Of a DNA stretch of 64,000 nucleotides, positions 30,083-40,664 are shown one piece after another. Made by a program: the position numbers and the translations under genes. Under the pieces are notes generated by a model that was not told the origin of the DNA, ran no database searches, and saw only the letters and a program-made list of their open reading frames with translations. The stretch lies in assembly GCA_021234155.1 (NCBI GenBank), contig JAJEKV010000084.1:124001-188000 (forward strand), read 5' to 3'. Each line of letters starts with the position of its first letter. Position 1 is the first letter of the stretch. Origin of the DNA: Isoetes taiwanensis. Its lineage: Eukaryota > Streptophyta > Lycopodiopsida > Isoetales > Isoetaceae.

Positions 30083-31222
30083 CTAGCTGAAAATTCTTTT
30101 GATCTCCTTTCTAAGCTTTGCTCTCAATCGTCTCAATGCCTTGGAGACGCAAGGCATTTTACGTTTTCGAAACCACCCGAATTTAGATCCATACGAAGAT
30201 GTATTTCTCCACTGTGATGAAGAATATGTAGAAGAACCATTTCTCCAATCTGATGAAGAGAATTTTGAATATGTACTTCTCCAATCTGATGATGGTATCT
30301 TAATCCAATCTGATGATTCAGTTTCTACACTTCTCCAGCTTCCAGCTGAAAATGCATTCACATCTGTTGAAACCCTAGACACAAACATTTCTGAGTCTTT
30401 TCCTTCATTTGCAAGCTTAGAAACCCAAGAATTTACCCTCTGTTCTTTCATCTGATCAAGATGAGATCCAAGCTCCCGAGGCTTCAAACAAGCATTTTGT
30501 GATAGATCAATGGATCCGACTTTGTTCTGCACATCAAAAGGTTTAATTTTATCTACAGTCTTATCTTCAGAATCATTAATCTTAGCATTGATATCATCTA
30601 CAAACTTTTCATCCTTAATGGGATCACTCTTCTTAGCACCTGCTTTAGTAAAACCTGCAAATTTCCACTCTCCATCTTCCTCCGTAATTCCCATACAAGG
30701 AGCATAATCTTTACTAAAATTTCTCCCACAAAAGTCCTCTTCTGCCATATCTAATCCACCATCTTCATCACTAAAATCAGCCCTCATTCCTTCTTCTGAA
30801 ATATCACTTGAAAAGTGGCTTTCAGATATGCAAATGATATCACGGTAAACTTCTATTCCTTTTACCCAATCAACCCATCTACGGTTTCTTCTCCTTCTAG
30901 ACCAAGGAGGTCTGCCTTGCCTGATTACAAGGCTCCTTTGAACAGGCTGCCTATGATGGGCAACAAAATCTGCAGCTGCCCTTGCATTTGAAACAGCAAC
31001 TTTAAACTGTCTTTCTTCTCTGATTTTTTCTATCTGTGGACCAATGCTTACCAGAGCAATAACACACAGGGCCGTAGAAACAAGAAGGGGGCTGAAAAAC
31101 AGAACAATGTGGACAAGGGGGGAGCTGAAGATCAGAATCACAACACCTGCTAGAACTGGCCGGCTCCATAGTAGCTCTAAAATCTTCGCTCCCAGAGCAT
31201 TTGACCAATCTGCAAGGCCCAT
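30083..31222 (-). CDS. Predicted membrane protein with SSDWR repeats, 379 residues
   Basis: A single uninterrupted ORF, ATG at 31222 to stop at 30083. Residues about 22-61 are strongly hydrophobic and would form two closely spaced membrane helices or a hairpin. After a basic patch (RPPWSRRRRNRRW, about residues 104-116) the protein is acidic and probably disordered. Residues about 306-345 hold at least three Ser-Ser-Asp/Gln-Trp repeats (SSDWRSTYS, SSDWRNGSS, SSQWRNTSS). The last 30 residues are strongly basic (RKRKMPCVSKALRRLRAKLR). No enzyme motif is seen. The layout suggests a protein anchored by its N-terminus with a long cytoplasmic tail. It is the best candidate for an expressed host gene in the window, being long and free of stops between mobile elements. 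Function unknown. Confidence 0.75.
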   Translation of the reverse strand: MGLADWSNALGAKILELLWSRPVLAGVVILIFSSPLVHIVLFFSPLLVSTALCVIALVSIGPQIEKIREERQFKVAVSNARAAADFVAHHRQPVQRSLVIRQGRPPWSRRRRNRRWVDWVKGIEVYRDIICISESHFSSDISEEGMRADFSDEDGGLDMAEEDFCGRNFSKDYAPCMGITEEDGEWKFAGFTKAGAKKSDPIKDEKFVDDINAKINDSEDKTVDKIKPFDVQNKVGSIDLSQNACLKPRELGSHLDQMKEQRVNSWVSKLANEGKDSEMFVSRVSTDVNAFSAGSWRSVETESSDWIKIPSSDWRSTYSKFSSSDWRNGSSTYSSSQWRNTSSYGSKFGWFRKRKMPCVSKALRRLRAKLRKEIKRIFS

Positions 31223-33267
31223 TCTTCAATCAACCAGATTTGAATTCAAACATCTCTGCAGCAGCATAGTCACAAAATGGATGAGAAAAAAACGAAGGAG
31301 ATGCAGTGCATTATGGATTGATTGGATCCTTGGAGAAGGAAGCTATGGAGGCAGAATGACAGAGTTGATTTTGAGTTTAGGAGCGGCCATATCTGCTTCT
31401 GCTCCTTCCTTCTAGGGAGGACTTGCTGTGTATCTGCGGTTGGAGAGGTTATGGCGGTAGGTGTCGACTTACACACGCACGGGCGCAAGGACTGTTCTTC
31501 TCTTTTTTTTTTTTTGCCTTTTGATAATGGGACCCGTGAACACACAGCATTTAGCACCTTAAAGATTTCTTGCACCTACATGGTACATCACACCAGTATG
31601 TGGGACACCCTTAGTCCCAATTCTTCTAGGCAATATCCTGCAAAGAATTTGATCCACAACACCAGCCGTCTGAGTGGGAACAATTCTCTGCATGTTCTTC
31701 CTAGCTCCTGTATTAGCATGTGTCATTGTGACATTCATAGATGAGCTAATCTTCCCATGTTCTTCTTAGCTCCTATTCTGCCTATCATGTGTCAGTATTA
31801 GTAGTATTTGCCTTCACTCTGTGTTGTCAACGCGGAAAAAACATGTTCAACTTGTGTGTTTAGTCTTTAACTATAACTCTAGATATTGACATTGAATAAA
31901 AAACATCTACAACTTGTGTGCCTAGTCTTTAACTACAACCTTAGATATCGACGTTGCCTCCCCGAGAAGTTTTAAGTATAGCGTGTTGACTGTTCTTGGG
32001 TCTGTGTTTTAATGTTACTAGCCCATCCAATATTAGTCTAGAAGACATTGAAAATTCTAAGATGGGTCCTAGTTCTTTGGCTTAGTCATATTATTAATAC
32101 AAGCCATATGACAAAACATCATGTCGTCTTAACATAAACAATAACAATCATGTGTTACTTACTACTAACTATCGCTTTCGTTCAGATCTTGCAATATTCT
32201 CGCTACAGCTTCCACCCAAACTTTAAAACACATTAAACAAAAGAAAGATTTACAAGTAACTGGAAAGGAATTGGACTTTGTCTTGCATAAAATCTTTATT
32301 TAATACATGTTTTTAAATTCTTAACTAGAAACTTGGCATGTATCTAGGAGGAGTCCTTTTCTATCTATTCGTTAGCGATATTATGTTTGATATTCTTTGT
32401 TGTTTTATACAACGATGGGTTGTAAGACACTCTATCCTCATTTATCTGAAGATAATGGTGTCATGGCTACCATACACAATCTGAGCTTCCGTGAAGACAT
32501 TTGATTTGCACTTGTATCCAAATAGTGTTCTTTATTGTTTGTTTGCTACAATACCTAATTTTCTATGTTTTCTTTGTTGTTTGTTTACTACAATACCTAT
32601 TTTTCTATGGACTGTTCAAAGATTATGCACTTGGATTGAACTTAAAATAGAATTATTTATGTCACCATTCTATTATTTTGCCCTTGGGGGAAACTTTTAT
32701 AATTTGAGCCCACGATATTTTTTGTCATAGACTTATAGCTATATTGGGTATCCGTGATTGAAAGTTGGTTAGGTCACTTGCTCTACATGGCTGTAGGTTT
32801 GAGTGCTCAAAAGGACCTACAATGCAAGGTATAGGAAATGGAGAGAGGGTAAGAAAAAAACTTGCAAACTTACTTTTAGTTATGATATATGTAAGACCCA
32901 AATAGTTATAAACATCCTCCTACAATAAGGCTTTGTAGTTTGATATTCACTTTCAAACTTCCTTACTTCATCGATGCAATTGGACATTAGATCCAAAAGT
33001 ATTGTACATGTTGTGGTAAAAATACAAGTACATGCATATGTAAGTAGAGAAGGTTAATATATATGTTTAAAGTTGATCAACAAATACATTTTATCAAAGA
33101 AATTATTGTTGTGTACTTAATTTCAAGTTGATTAAATACATTTTATCAAAGAAATTACCGTTGTGTACCTAATTTGTATTCAATTTCTATTTAGCCTTCC
33201 CCAGCTACTGCATCAAATTAAGTCTACAATCGATTTTGCTCCCAAACCAACAAGCATAACTCACTTT
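31223..33267. other. No gene recognised; three short duplications
   Basis: Upstream of the 379-codon gene the sequence is AT-rich. Diverged head-to-tail duplications occur at about 31845-31955 (CAACTTGTGTG...AGATAT), 32520-32610 (TTGTTTGTTTrCTACAATACCTA) and 33060-33175 (ACATTTTATCAAAGAAATTA). No domain is recognised. Confidence 0.5.
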
Positions 33268-33484
33268 TGTTATGAAATAGAATTCTGCGGAAAAATGTAT
33301 ATATTCAGCCAAATAGCCTGGATTGTGGCTTTACATAGTGTGTGAAGAGATGTGAATGCATCTCTTCATGAATGGACACATTCCACATCATCATGTCATT
33401 TGGCATGGATCGATGATGTGTACAAGCACAATATCATTTGTGTTTGTTCATGGAGATTAATCTCTTATTCATTTCTGTTAATAC
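33268..33484 (-). repeat. 3' LTR of the small LTR element
   Basis: About 217 bp. It matches the right copy except for an extra stretch around 33375-33450 (CACATTCCACATC...). Confidence 0.75.
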
Positions 33485-34634
33485 TCCCCCTTAATCTTCA
33501 TGAACAAACCTTCATATAATCTTCTTCTTGAGAATTTTGTAGCGGCTTCTTTATCTTCTTTTTCAAAGATACGACATGCTGATTCTAGAAGAAGTGACCA
33601 AGTTCTTCATGAATCATCATTGTAAGGAAGATTGCTTTGTTAAAAGCAAAAAGAAATTGTATGAGACGGTTTGGAGGAGCCATGGCTGGAGGAAACGCAG
33701 GTGCATCTGTTGAGGCGCAAATCGTCTGTTAAGGCGCAAGTGTCGCCTACATGGATGCCACTTGGCATACATTTTCCAAAAAAATTATTTGTAACGAAAA
33801 ACCGGTGTCCCTCTGGTTGTTGCTGCGACTTGTTTCTGGTCGGCCAGATACAGATGAGACAGGAAACTTTTGCTTCCTTCGGCTGCCCTTGTTCAAAAGG
33901 AGTGGCGAATTTTTGTTGCCCTCCAAAGATAAGTAGATCCAAGAAAACCAGGCTTGCACCTTTTTCAATTTCCTTTACATAAAGAAATTGTCTGTGGCTT
34001 TGTATGAGACCAATTGATCGCTGCAATCCATCTGATCAAGCCATAATTTTGGATTTACCTCCATGTGTTAATATGGGGCTTGATTAATCCTGAAATTTGG
34101 CTAAGGTGTTGCTTCTCTGCAACTTGGTCTGGATCTGAATGTAAGTTGGATCTGATTGCTTGATGGATCTCTGCAATTTTCTTCTGCAATTTCCATCCTC
34201 GGCATGGTTCTTCAAAGAGGCATCTCACTTGAAGATCTTCATGCAATTTGATGCATGATCTTCAGTGTCTTGTTCACAAGAATAACGGGCTGAGCATCAT
34301 TTGATTGCTTCAGCATAACTTACGGTCTACACAGCCTTCATTGCTGGGACCTTGTGATGAATTTGGCAGGGGGGATGCCAATTCAAAATCTTGTATAGAA
34401 GCCTTAAAAATTTGCTTCGATGAGCAATATAGTGGCAGCATGATCTCGCTGCTCTATGTGTACTTGCTTAAGATTTAAAGAAAAAAATTTAAGATTTGAG
34501 TAAACCTTAATTTCTTCTGCATTGTTGTGTCCACGATCGTTTGCTTCCATTGTTTGAATTGCTTGGGCTGCTTGCTGGGCTGCTCTACAAGGCAGCCCTC
34601 GATTTCTTTGGCCTTTAACGAGGCTCTAATACCA

Positions 34635-34790
34635 TGTTATGAAATAGAATTCTGCGGAAAAATGTATATATTCAGAGTTAATCCAAATAGCCTGGATTGT
34701 GGCTTTACATAGTGTGTGAAGAGATGTGAATGGCATCTCTTCATGAATGGTTCAGGGAGATTAATCTCTTATTCATTTCTGTTAATAACA
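34635..34790 (-). repeat. 5' LTR of the small LTR element
   Basis: 156 bp, TGTTATGAAA to TTAATAACA, next to the primer binding site. Compared with the other copy it has a short insertion GAGTTAAT near 34676. Confidence 0.78.
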
Positions 34791-37120
34791 TTTAGCATCT
34801 CCATCTCCATGCCTTCCCTATTTTGAACTGTATTATGGTGCTTTGATTGCTCGCAACAATCACCTCCATATGTTGATGCACCTCAATGGCATTATTGCAT
34901 TGTTCCCCTCCTCTTGCATGCAATTGAAAATGTTGACATGTGAAACACTGAAAAGAAGAGCTTTTACATGCACTTAGATGGTTGGATTATAATACAATAA
35001 TAATGCTCGGCATAATTTCATTCTTTGGATTTCTTTAGGGAGATTTACCTCCATAGTGTTGACTCTAATAGCTCATTTTAAGCTCGGTGGGTGTATTACA
35101 CCGTTCATCTGCTCTTTTTGACATGCCAAACACTGAAACAAAGAGCTTTTACATGTAATGTTAATAGTAAAAATAATATGGTTGGTCTATATGTAGAATG
35201 TGGCTCAAGAATTAAGTCGACCCAATACCAGCAAAATTCCCTCTCAAAAAAGCCTCATTTTTTATATATATCTTTATATTAAAGGGAATAAATGGCATGG
35301 CCTGATAAGACAAGCATGTCTTGCTTTTAAAGACATAAACTGATTCTCTTGAAGTGGAGTTTGATCTGTATCCAACAGCAGCTTCATGATAAAAGTCACA
35401 TATGACGAAGATGATCTTGCGTATGTATGGCCCAAAAGACAACTTTGCATTGTAAAGTCGCAGATCTAACAATGATGTAGAAATGTAGAGTGCTCTTTAC
35501 GCTACCAAGGAATTGTCATGGCAAATAAAATAAGTGGTTGTAATGAAAGGTATTATTTATGATGACTAGAAAGCAAGTGTTGAGGTCAACATTATTTTAT
35601 TTTAATTATCGTAAGTGACAACTAGAAGAGGAAGAAAAAGGAGGCTTTACTACGAAAGAATATGTGTTCCACAAATAGGAGCCATAATGGACTCCACCAA
35701 CCCAACAAAAGAAAGGCAATGTCCAGAATAAATTTCAGAAGGAATGGGGTTTGGCGTGCTGCATAGTATTTATTGGTTAAGGAAATCATGAGACCAATAT
35801 GATATCTGCCACCACCACGGCTCTCAAGTACAACATGCAATGTCCGCCTCTTTCTTGTCCACAAAAGACCTGGAAAATGCATGCCTTTTTTTGTCCACAT
35901 CCAAATGCTACTTGCATCCATCTGCTGCATGCCAATTTGAGCCTTGCTAGTATGTAGGATTTTAGAGTCCAAACTTTTTGGTCATTTGTCAGCAATTCAA
36001 ATGCCAAGTAGTGGAGTTTATAATGGGAAAATCATTTTCAATCTTTCAACCCCTTGCTGAAGGCGTAATAGGCCACGGAGCGCAGATTCAAGGCAGCTTT
36101 TGTGTCATATCACTTGTTCAAGTCTTGTCTTTCGTAAGGATTGCTTACTAGAAATTGCTTCTTCTCGAAGATGTTTCAGTCTTTCTCCTCAGAATTTTAA
36201 ACAGACTCAGAAAGCTTTGACAAAACACGCCAAAACTAATCTTCCTTAACATTTTAATCATATGCCAGATTAACTATCCATATCCAAAGCGTCCCTAACA
36301 AGCTTCCCAGTTGAGCCAATTCAGAACAAACTGAATACTTACAACTAATGAAACGATTGATTTGATTTAGCGAAGATAAACCTTATATTTCATTCCCAAA
36401 AAACTCCCCGATCATTTACATGTCAACTCAGATATTGTAATTGCAAACTGATAGAGTTGCAACAGAGAGCATATTAAGCCAGTTAAAATTGCTTTATATT
36501 AGACGCCATTATGAGAATAGAGTTCCAAAATGCCACCATACAATCTTTCAGGGGCCAATGGAGGCAACGAAATTGGAGTTACAAAGTGCTCATTGGCGAT
36601 TCACCTGACATGAAAATGTTTTGCTATTTTGCCAGTATTGCCTGGGCATAAAAAATGCATATGAAGTACACAAAACCAAGATGATGCCATTACATCCTAA
36701 TTTTGCTGTCACCAACTTCCTCAACCCTGAGCATCAGGTTAGTGCCATCGAGGCCACATCTTCGACATGTAAGAATATTATCCTTCCAGTGATCTTCTAG
36801 CACTTGCTGTTTGTGATAAATGTGCAAGAATCATGCCAACACGAGTTGTATGGTTTAATTAAATAGAGAAGCCAAATACTGTCACAATGCAATACATGCT
36901 CTTATTCTCCCAACGAATAGTTCGACTACCTATGAAAAAATAGCATCTCCATTAGCTTTCAAATAATTTGTTGAGCATAGTATCAGCCTTCAAATAGCTT
37001 TATACAGATATTTGGAATGCATATTGGGACTGCAAAGTGGCATCCAGTATTTAATAACAATAGATTCAATATCTTTTGTTGATTGCAACAGATCATGATT
37101 GCAATGGGCAAGGTACATAC
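34791..37120. other. No gene recognised
   Basis: A diverged pair of GAAACACTGAAA...AGAGCTTTTACATG blocks occurs at about 34945 and 35130. Minus-strand ORFs of 86 and 116 codons at 35212 and 35622 have no recognised domain. The last exon of the dynein light-chain gene would be expected in this interval but was not found. Confidence 0.4.
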
Positions 37121-37751
37121 CATCAGTTGAACTATCCCAATAGCAAGAGTTTGCAGTGACCATTCCAGCACCATTTTTCTGCATTATTATGCATGTCACT
37201 GCAAAACTAGCAGATTCAGTCATCATTTACATGTAAATAAAATAAAGACGGAAAAATCGAAAATCTGTTGCTACTCTTAATTGTAAGATACTGTGGAGTT
37301 GAACCACTTTAAACCACCACTAAAATATAGCATTCCTGTTATCTAAGTTGCATAAATAAACACCTCAAAAATTCGATAGCATCCACCACACGGACCTCCA
37401 AATTTGTACTCCAGCACTGCCTCATAACTTCAGCTATGGAATTTATTATATGTTCCTCATTCCCACAAAGCTTAAAACAGCAGGGACTAGAGGATGCAAC
37501 CTACCAACATACTTAAAGGGCTTGTTTAGTGCAGCTAAGCGCGCCATGCAAACTTCACAAATTTTTGCAGTCCAATGTCCAACCTGCACAAGTTCCAGTA
37601 CCATGCACTATATATAAAGATATAACTTTGTAAGCAGCTCCATATAAGATTCTTTAAAATTTACCATGTCATGTCTAAACTGATGACTACCAAGAGCTTC
37701 GTCAAGTGAGGCTTTTATTATAAGCGTAATTTGTTCCGTAATAAATCTTGG
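37121..37751 (-). CDS. Tctex-type dynein light chain, three internal exons
   Basis: Three minus-strand exons join in phase with GT-AG borders. Exon 37751-37665 reads [20 protein letters not shown]. Exon 37583-37505 reads [20 protein letters not shown] and ends in YV. Exon 37198-37121 continues with [20 protein letters not shown] and DSSTDG. Joined, they give the Tctex1 order, including the [24 protein letters not shown] signature that spans the second splice. These light chains dimerise on dynein intermediate chains, in cytoplasmic or axonemal motors. Flowering plants have lost dynein, so the gene argues for a lineage with motile sperm. The first exon and the exon coding the final beta strand after DG were not found, so the gene may be partial here. 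Confidence 0.75.
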
Positions 37752-38505
37752 CTGCAGTCCAATGCAAACACGACTTCACGTGAGAATTCCATCTAAGACA
37801 TACAAAGGAATAGCTTCTGTTAATCAATAATTTCTAAATGTAAGAACAAAATAAAAAAGAGCTCTATATCTTGTACTGTATTCAGCAATCACAAATTTTA
37901 AGTACCAGCTCCAAACAAACAAGGAATGTCCATACCCTCTGATAAGCATCCACAAGTAAAATTTGACCATATTGAAATACCACTTATATGATTCTAACTC
38001 TGTCAATTACTCTTAGCTTCAATGGCAAGCCTAACCAACCAGACTTTTCCCAAATGTCATAAAATTCCAAGACAGCATTAAATCATGTGTGTTGGTGGTA
38101 ATTACTGATACTTTCGGTAACCGTTTATTTTATTCTTATCTTTTGGAATCCCTGCCATATCTTTTATTATCTTACATCAATTGGCGGTGGCCCTTCGCCT
38201 TCCATTTATTTGTTCCAAATCACATATGCGCCACAAATCTGGAAAAATTCACTAACACGAATGAAATAGTATTTTACTTATCTAGATTAAAAGTCCCTTT
38301 TCTATCACGCGCTTCCTGGATGAGCTACCGAAGAAGAAAAAAACCTGGAAGAGTAAATGCTACGCGCTCTCCGCCATCGACAGACAAGATCGCCGTCTAT
38401 TAGAAACGGAGTTTCGCACGTCTACTGTGGCTAACGTGCTAACAAATTGGTAAGGTAACTACCGATTTATAGATAAAAGAGAATTATACTGATTTCAAAT
38501 AATCT

Positions 38506-38579
38506 GGTCCCGTAGCTCAGTTGGTTAGAGCGTTGGTCTTATGAGCCGAAGGTCGCGGGTTCGAGCCCCGCCGGGACCA
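38506..38579 (+). tRNA. tRNA gene, anticodon UAU (Ile) by position
   Basis: A 74-nt intron-free cloverleaf: 7-bp acceptor GGTCCCG/CGGGACC, D arm GCTC/GAGC, anticodon stem TTGGT/GCCGA (with two G-T pairs), T arm GCGGG/CCCGC and discriminator A. The internal promoter boxes TAGCTCAGTTGG and GGTTCGAGCCC are good pol III A and B boxes, and TTTTT at 38612-38616 is a likely terminator. The loop CTTATGA places TAT at 34-36. Guanine at position 37 is unusual for an anticodon ending in U, and the two wobble pairs weaken the stem, so isotype and activity are less certain than the tRNA call itself. Confidence 0.85.
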
Positions 38580-38584
38580 TTCCT

Positions 38585-38960
38585 CCAACGCGTGGTTTCA
38601 GGCATTAGTTCTTTTTACTACAATTATGGTATTTGGGTCACATATTCTGGTGGTTTCAGGCACTTATCCAACGCGTGGTTTCACGCATTAGTTCTTTTTA
38701 CTACAATTATGGTATTTGGGTCACAAAATTTTGGTGTGGGTTATTTTGGTGCTGCCATGTGGCAGCCAATTCTGTTGAAGAATGGTAGTTTTGATACAAT
38801 ATGGTATTTGGGTCACAAAATTTTGTTGTGGGTGGTGCCATGTGGCAGCCAATTCTATTGCAGAATGGTAGTTTTGATACAAAATGGTATTTGGGTCACA
38901 AATTCTGTTGTGGGTTATTCTGGTGTTGCCATGTGGCAGCCAATTCTATTGCAGAATGGT
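38585..38960. repeat. Two interleaved tandem repeats after the tRNA
   Basis: A unit CCAACGCGTGGTTTCA...GTATTTGGGTCACA of about 84 bp occurs twice (from 38585 and 38669). It passes into three copies of a unit with TGCCATGTGGCAGCCAATTCT and GGTATTTGGGTCACAAA (about 38745-38960). Spacing varies between 70 and 95 bp. The ORF across it is a by-product. Confidence 0.85.
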
Positions 38961-39340
38961 AGTTGAGTCTACCATTCCGTGCTTACAAGGCATAGTAGGT
39001 TTACATGCAAAAACACTTTTCTGAAGTAATTTTTGCACCCGTATTTGGTTTCTAGAGCTTTTTTTTTTAATCCATATTTGCAAGTTTAAACAGATCACAA
39101 TCTTGAAGTTTAAACAGATAACAACATTTAGAACATTCAAAACACATCCAAGTTTGCTGGATTTTCATGTTCCAAGTGTCCAACTTCTATTTCAAATTAA
39201 ACCTTCAGATTTAAACCTTTAGTCTTCAACTCCAATTTCAGATTAAATCTTCCAGGATCTCTGACTAGCAGCATTTTTTCTATAACACAATAGAAACACG
39301 TGAGATTGTAACATATAACAAAGCAAAACAATATAAAAAC

Positions 39341-40324
39341 TTACAATTTTTCAGCCAATGCTCCAGCTTCAGACATACTTCCAACATTAATGACAAGGTG
39401 TTCAATTTTATTACCTGTCAAAATGATATTCTTAGAGGAAGAATCTGCAGCACATGTACCGACATGATCAGAAACAGCATCAGGAAAGTAATACTTTAAC
39501 TCTGGCCTCTGCTCTAATATAGCAGCAAAATCCCGCCGCGTGTACTCATCATCTACTAAAATCGGTGGAATAGAATTTGTCACATCGCTCAAAGGCCTGG
39601 ACAAATCTGCAGCCTTTCCAGCACTTGTACTAGCCAAACCAACATTGAGATTTTCAACATTATCTTGAAAAGACTCCGAATATTTTTTCCCACTAGACAA
39701 CACATCCATCGTTGAAGCCTTAGCTACCACACCACTTTGGTTGTACCTCTTGTATGACTCCGGGTTCTTATGCCCTGTAATCGCCATACCAACCTCTATA
39801 GGAACTCCAGAGGCTAACATCTGCGTAATTGTTATATGCCTGCAACTCTTATTCGTGAAATGACCTTCAATGTTACAAACGCTGACCATATCATTCAGCC
39901 AATTAGAAATGGCTTTCTGCGATGCATGGTTCGTCTGATAGCATGTATTAGACCTGGGACGATTAATTGCAGACAAGAAGATAAACCTACCACCTCTTTT
40001 ATCCTTGACTTCATAAGTCGGAAGATGAAACAATAGAAGCTTTCAAGTGTTAATAACATCCGGTTCATAACAACGGACTGGCTGCCTAAAATCCTCAGTC
40101 TTGCACTTATTTATCGTGCATGTCCAATTCTTAGAAATGGTCTCATAGTATTCAATATAATCCCTTACAAAATCTTTTCCAACATTGAATTGAAAATCAC
40201 GAACCTTGCATAGGTCTTTACCACCATGGATGAGAAACCTTGTCATGCAATAAAAGGCGTAGCTCTTTTGCAAACTTGTATTAACTCCAACCTGATGCAT
40301 TGGATGTGCCAATGTTATCTCCAT
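39341..40324 (-). pseudogene. Crypton-like tyrosine recombinase (DUF3504 type)
   Basis: One minus-strand frame, interrupted by a single TGA at 40043-40045, reads through 40324-39341. Upstream: SYAFYCMTRFLIHGGKDLCK, KNWTCTINKCKTEDFRQPV. Downstream: KAISNWLNDMVSVCNIEGHF, then TNKSCRHITITQMLASGVPI, TGHKNPESYKRYNQS. This is the catalytic order of eukaryotic tyrosine recombinases of the Crypton/KIAA1958 kind: Arg in SCRH, His in TGHK and the nucleophile Tyr in YKRY. The position of the classical first Arg is not clear (LIHGGKD). The TGA could be a CGA-to-TGA change. The frame ends at TTG-TAA, where GTAAGT could also be a splice donor. A MITE sits just upstream. Such enzymes integrate Crypton elements; some hosts reuse them. 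Confidence 0.75.
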
Positions 40325-40341
40325 CCATCAAAGCGACCCCT

Positions 40342-40660
40342 GGGTAAAAGCATGTTAGGGTGTCCCTTAAAAAGTATTATTTAGTGACCAAAAAAGTACC
40401 TAAAAAGGTACCCAGGACTGGGTACTGGGTACCTGTGTAAAATCTCAATAAAAGGTACATTCTAGAACTTTTATATATATTTTGGTCTCCAGTAGCATTA
40501 TCTTTATCTTAACTTTGAATATTAATGCGTCCTTGACTTATTTTGGATTTTTGTACTAGTATTAATGAAAATAAAAATGAGAAAGTACCCAGTTCTGAAG
40601 TACCTAGTGTATGTACTTTTGCAGGTTCCAAAAGTGGTACACCCTAACATGCTTTTACCC
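40342..40660. mobile_element. MITE, 319 bp, 22-bp terminal inverted repeats
   Basis: Both ends begin GGGTAAAAGCATGTTAGGG (22 identical bases in inverted order). CCCT flanks it on both sides (40338-40341 and 40661-40664), a possible 4-bp target duplication. The inside is AT-rich with repeated GGTACC words around 40405-40435. It interrupts the coding sequence between the acidic exon (40644-41039) and the recombinase core. No transposase is encoded. Confidence 0.85.
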
Positions 40661-40664
40661 CCCT

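Larger units (their letters stand above)
33268..34790 (-). mobile_element. Small non-autonomous LTR retrotransposon (TRIM/LARD-like)
   Basis: Two direct repeats beginning TGTTATGAAATAGAATTCTG, at 33268-33484 and 34635-34790, flank about 1.15 kb. Directly left of the right-hand copy GGCTCTAATACCA (34622-34634) is the reverse complement of the tRNA-iMet primer site TGGTATTAGAGCC, and right of the left-hand copy TCCCCCTTAA is a polypurine tract in reverse. Both place the element on the minus strand. The inside has no gag or pol, only a 128-codon ORF of unknown meaning (33640-34026). The left LTR carries about 70 extra bp. A TSD was not confirmed (ACTTT against TTTAG). Confidence 0.75.
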
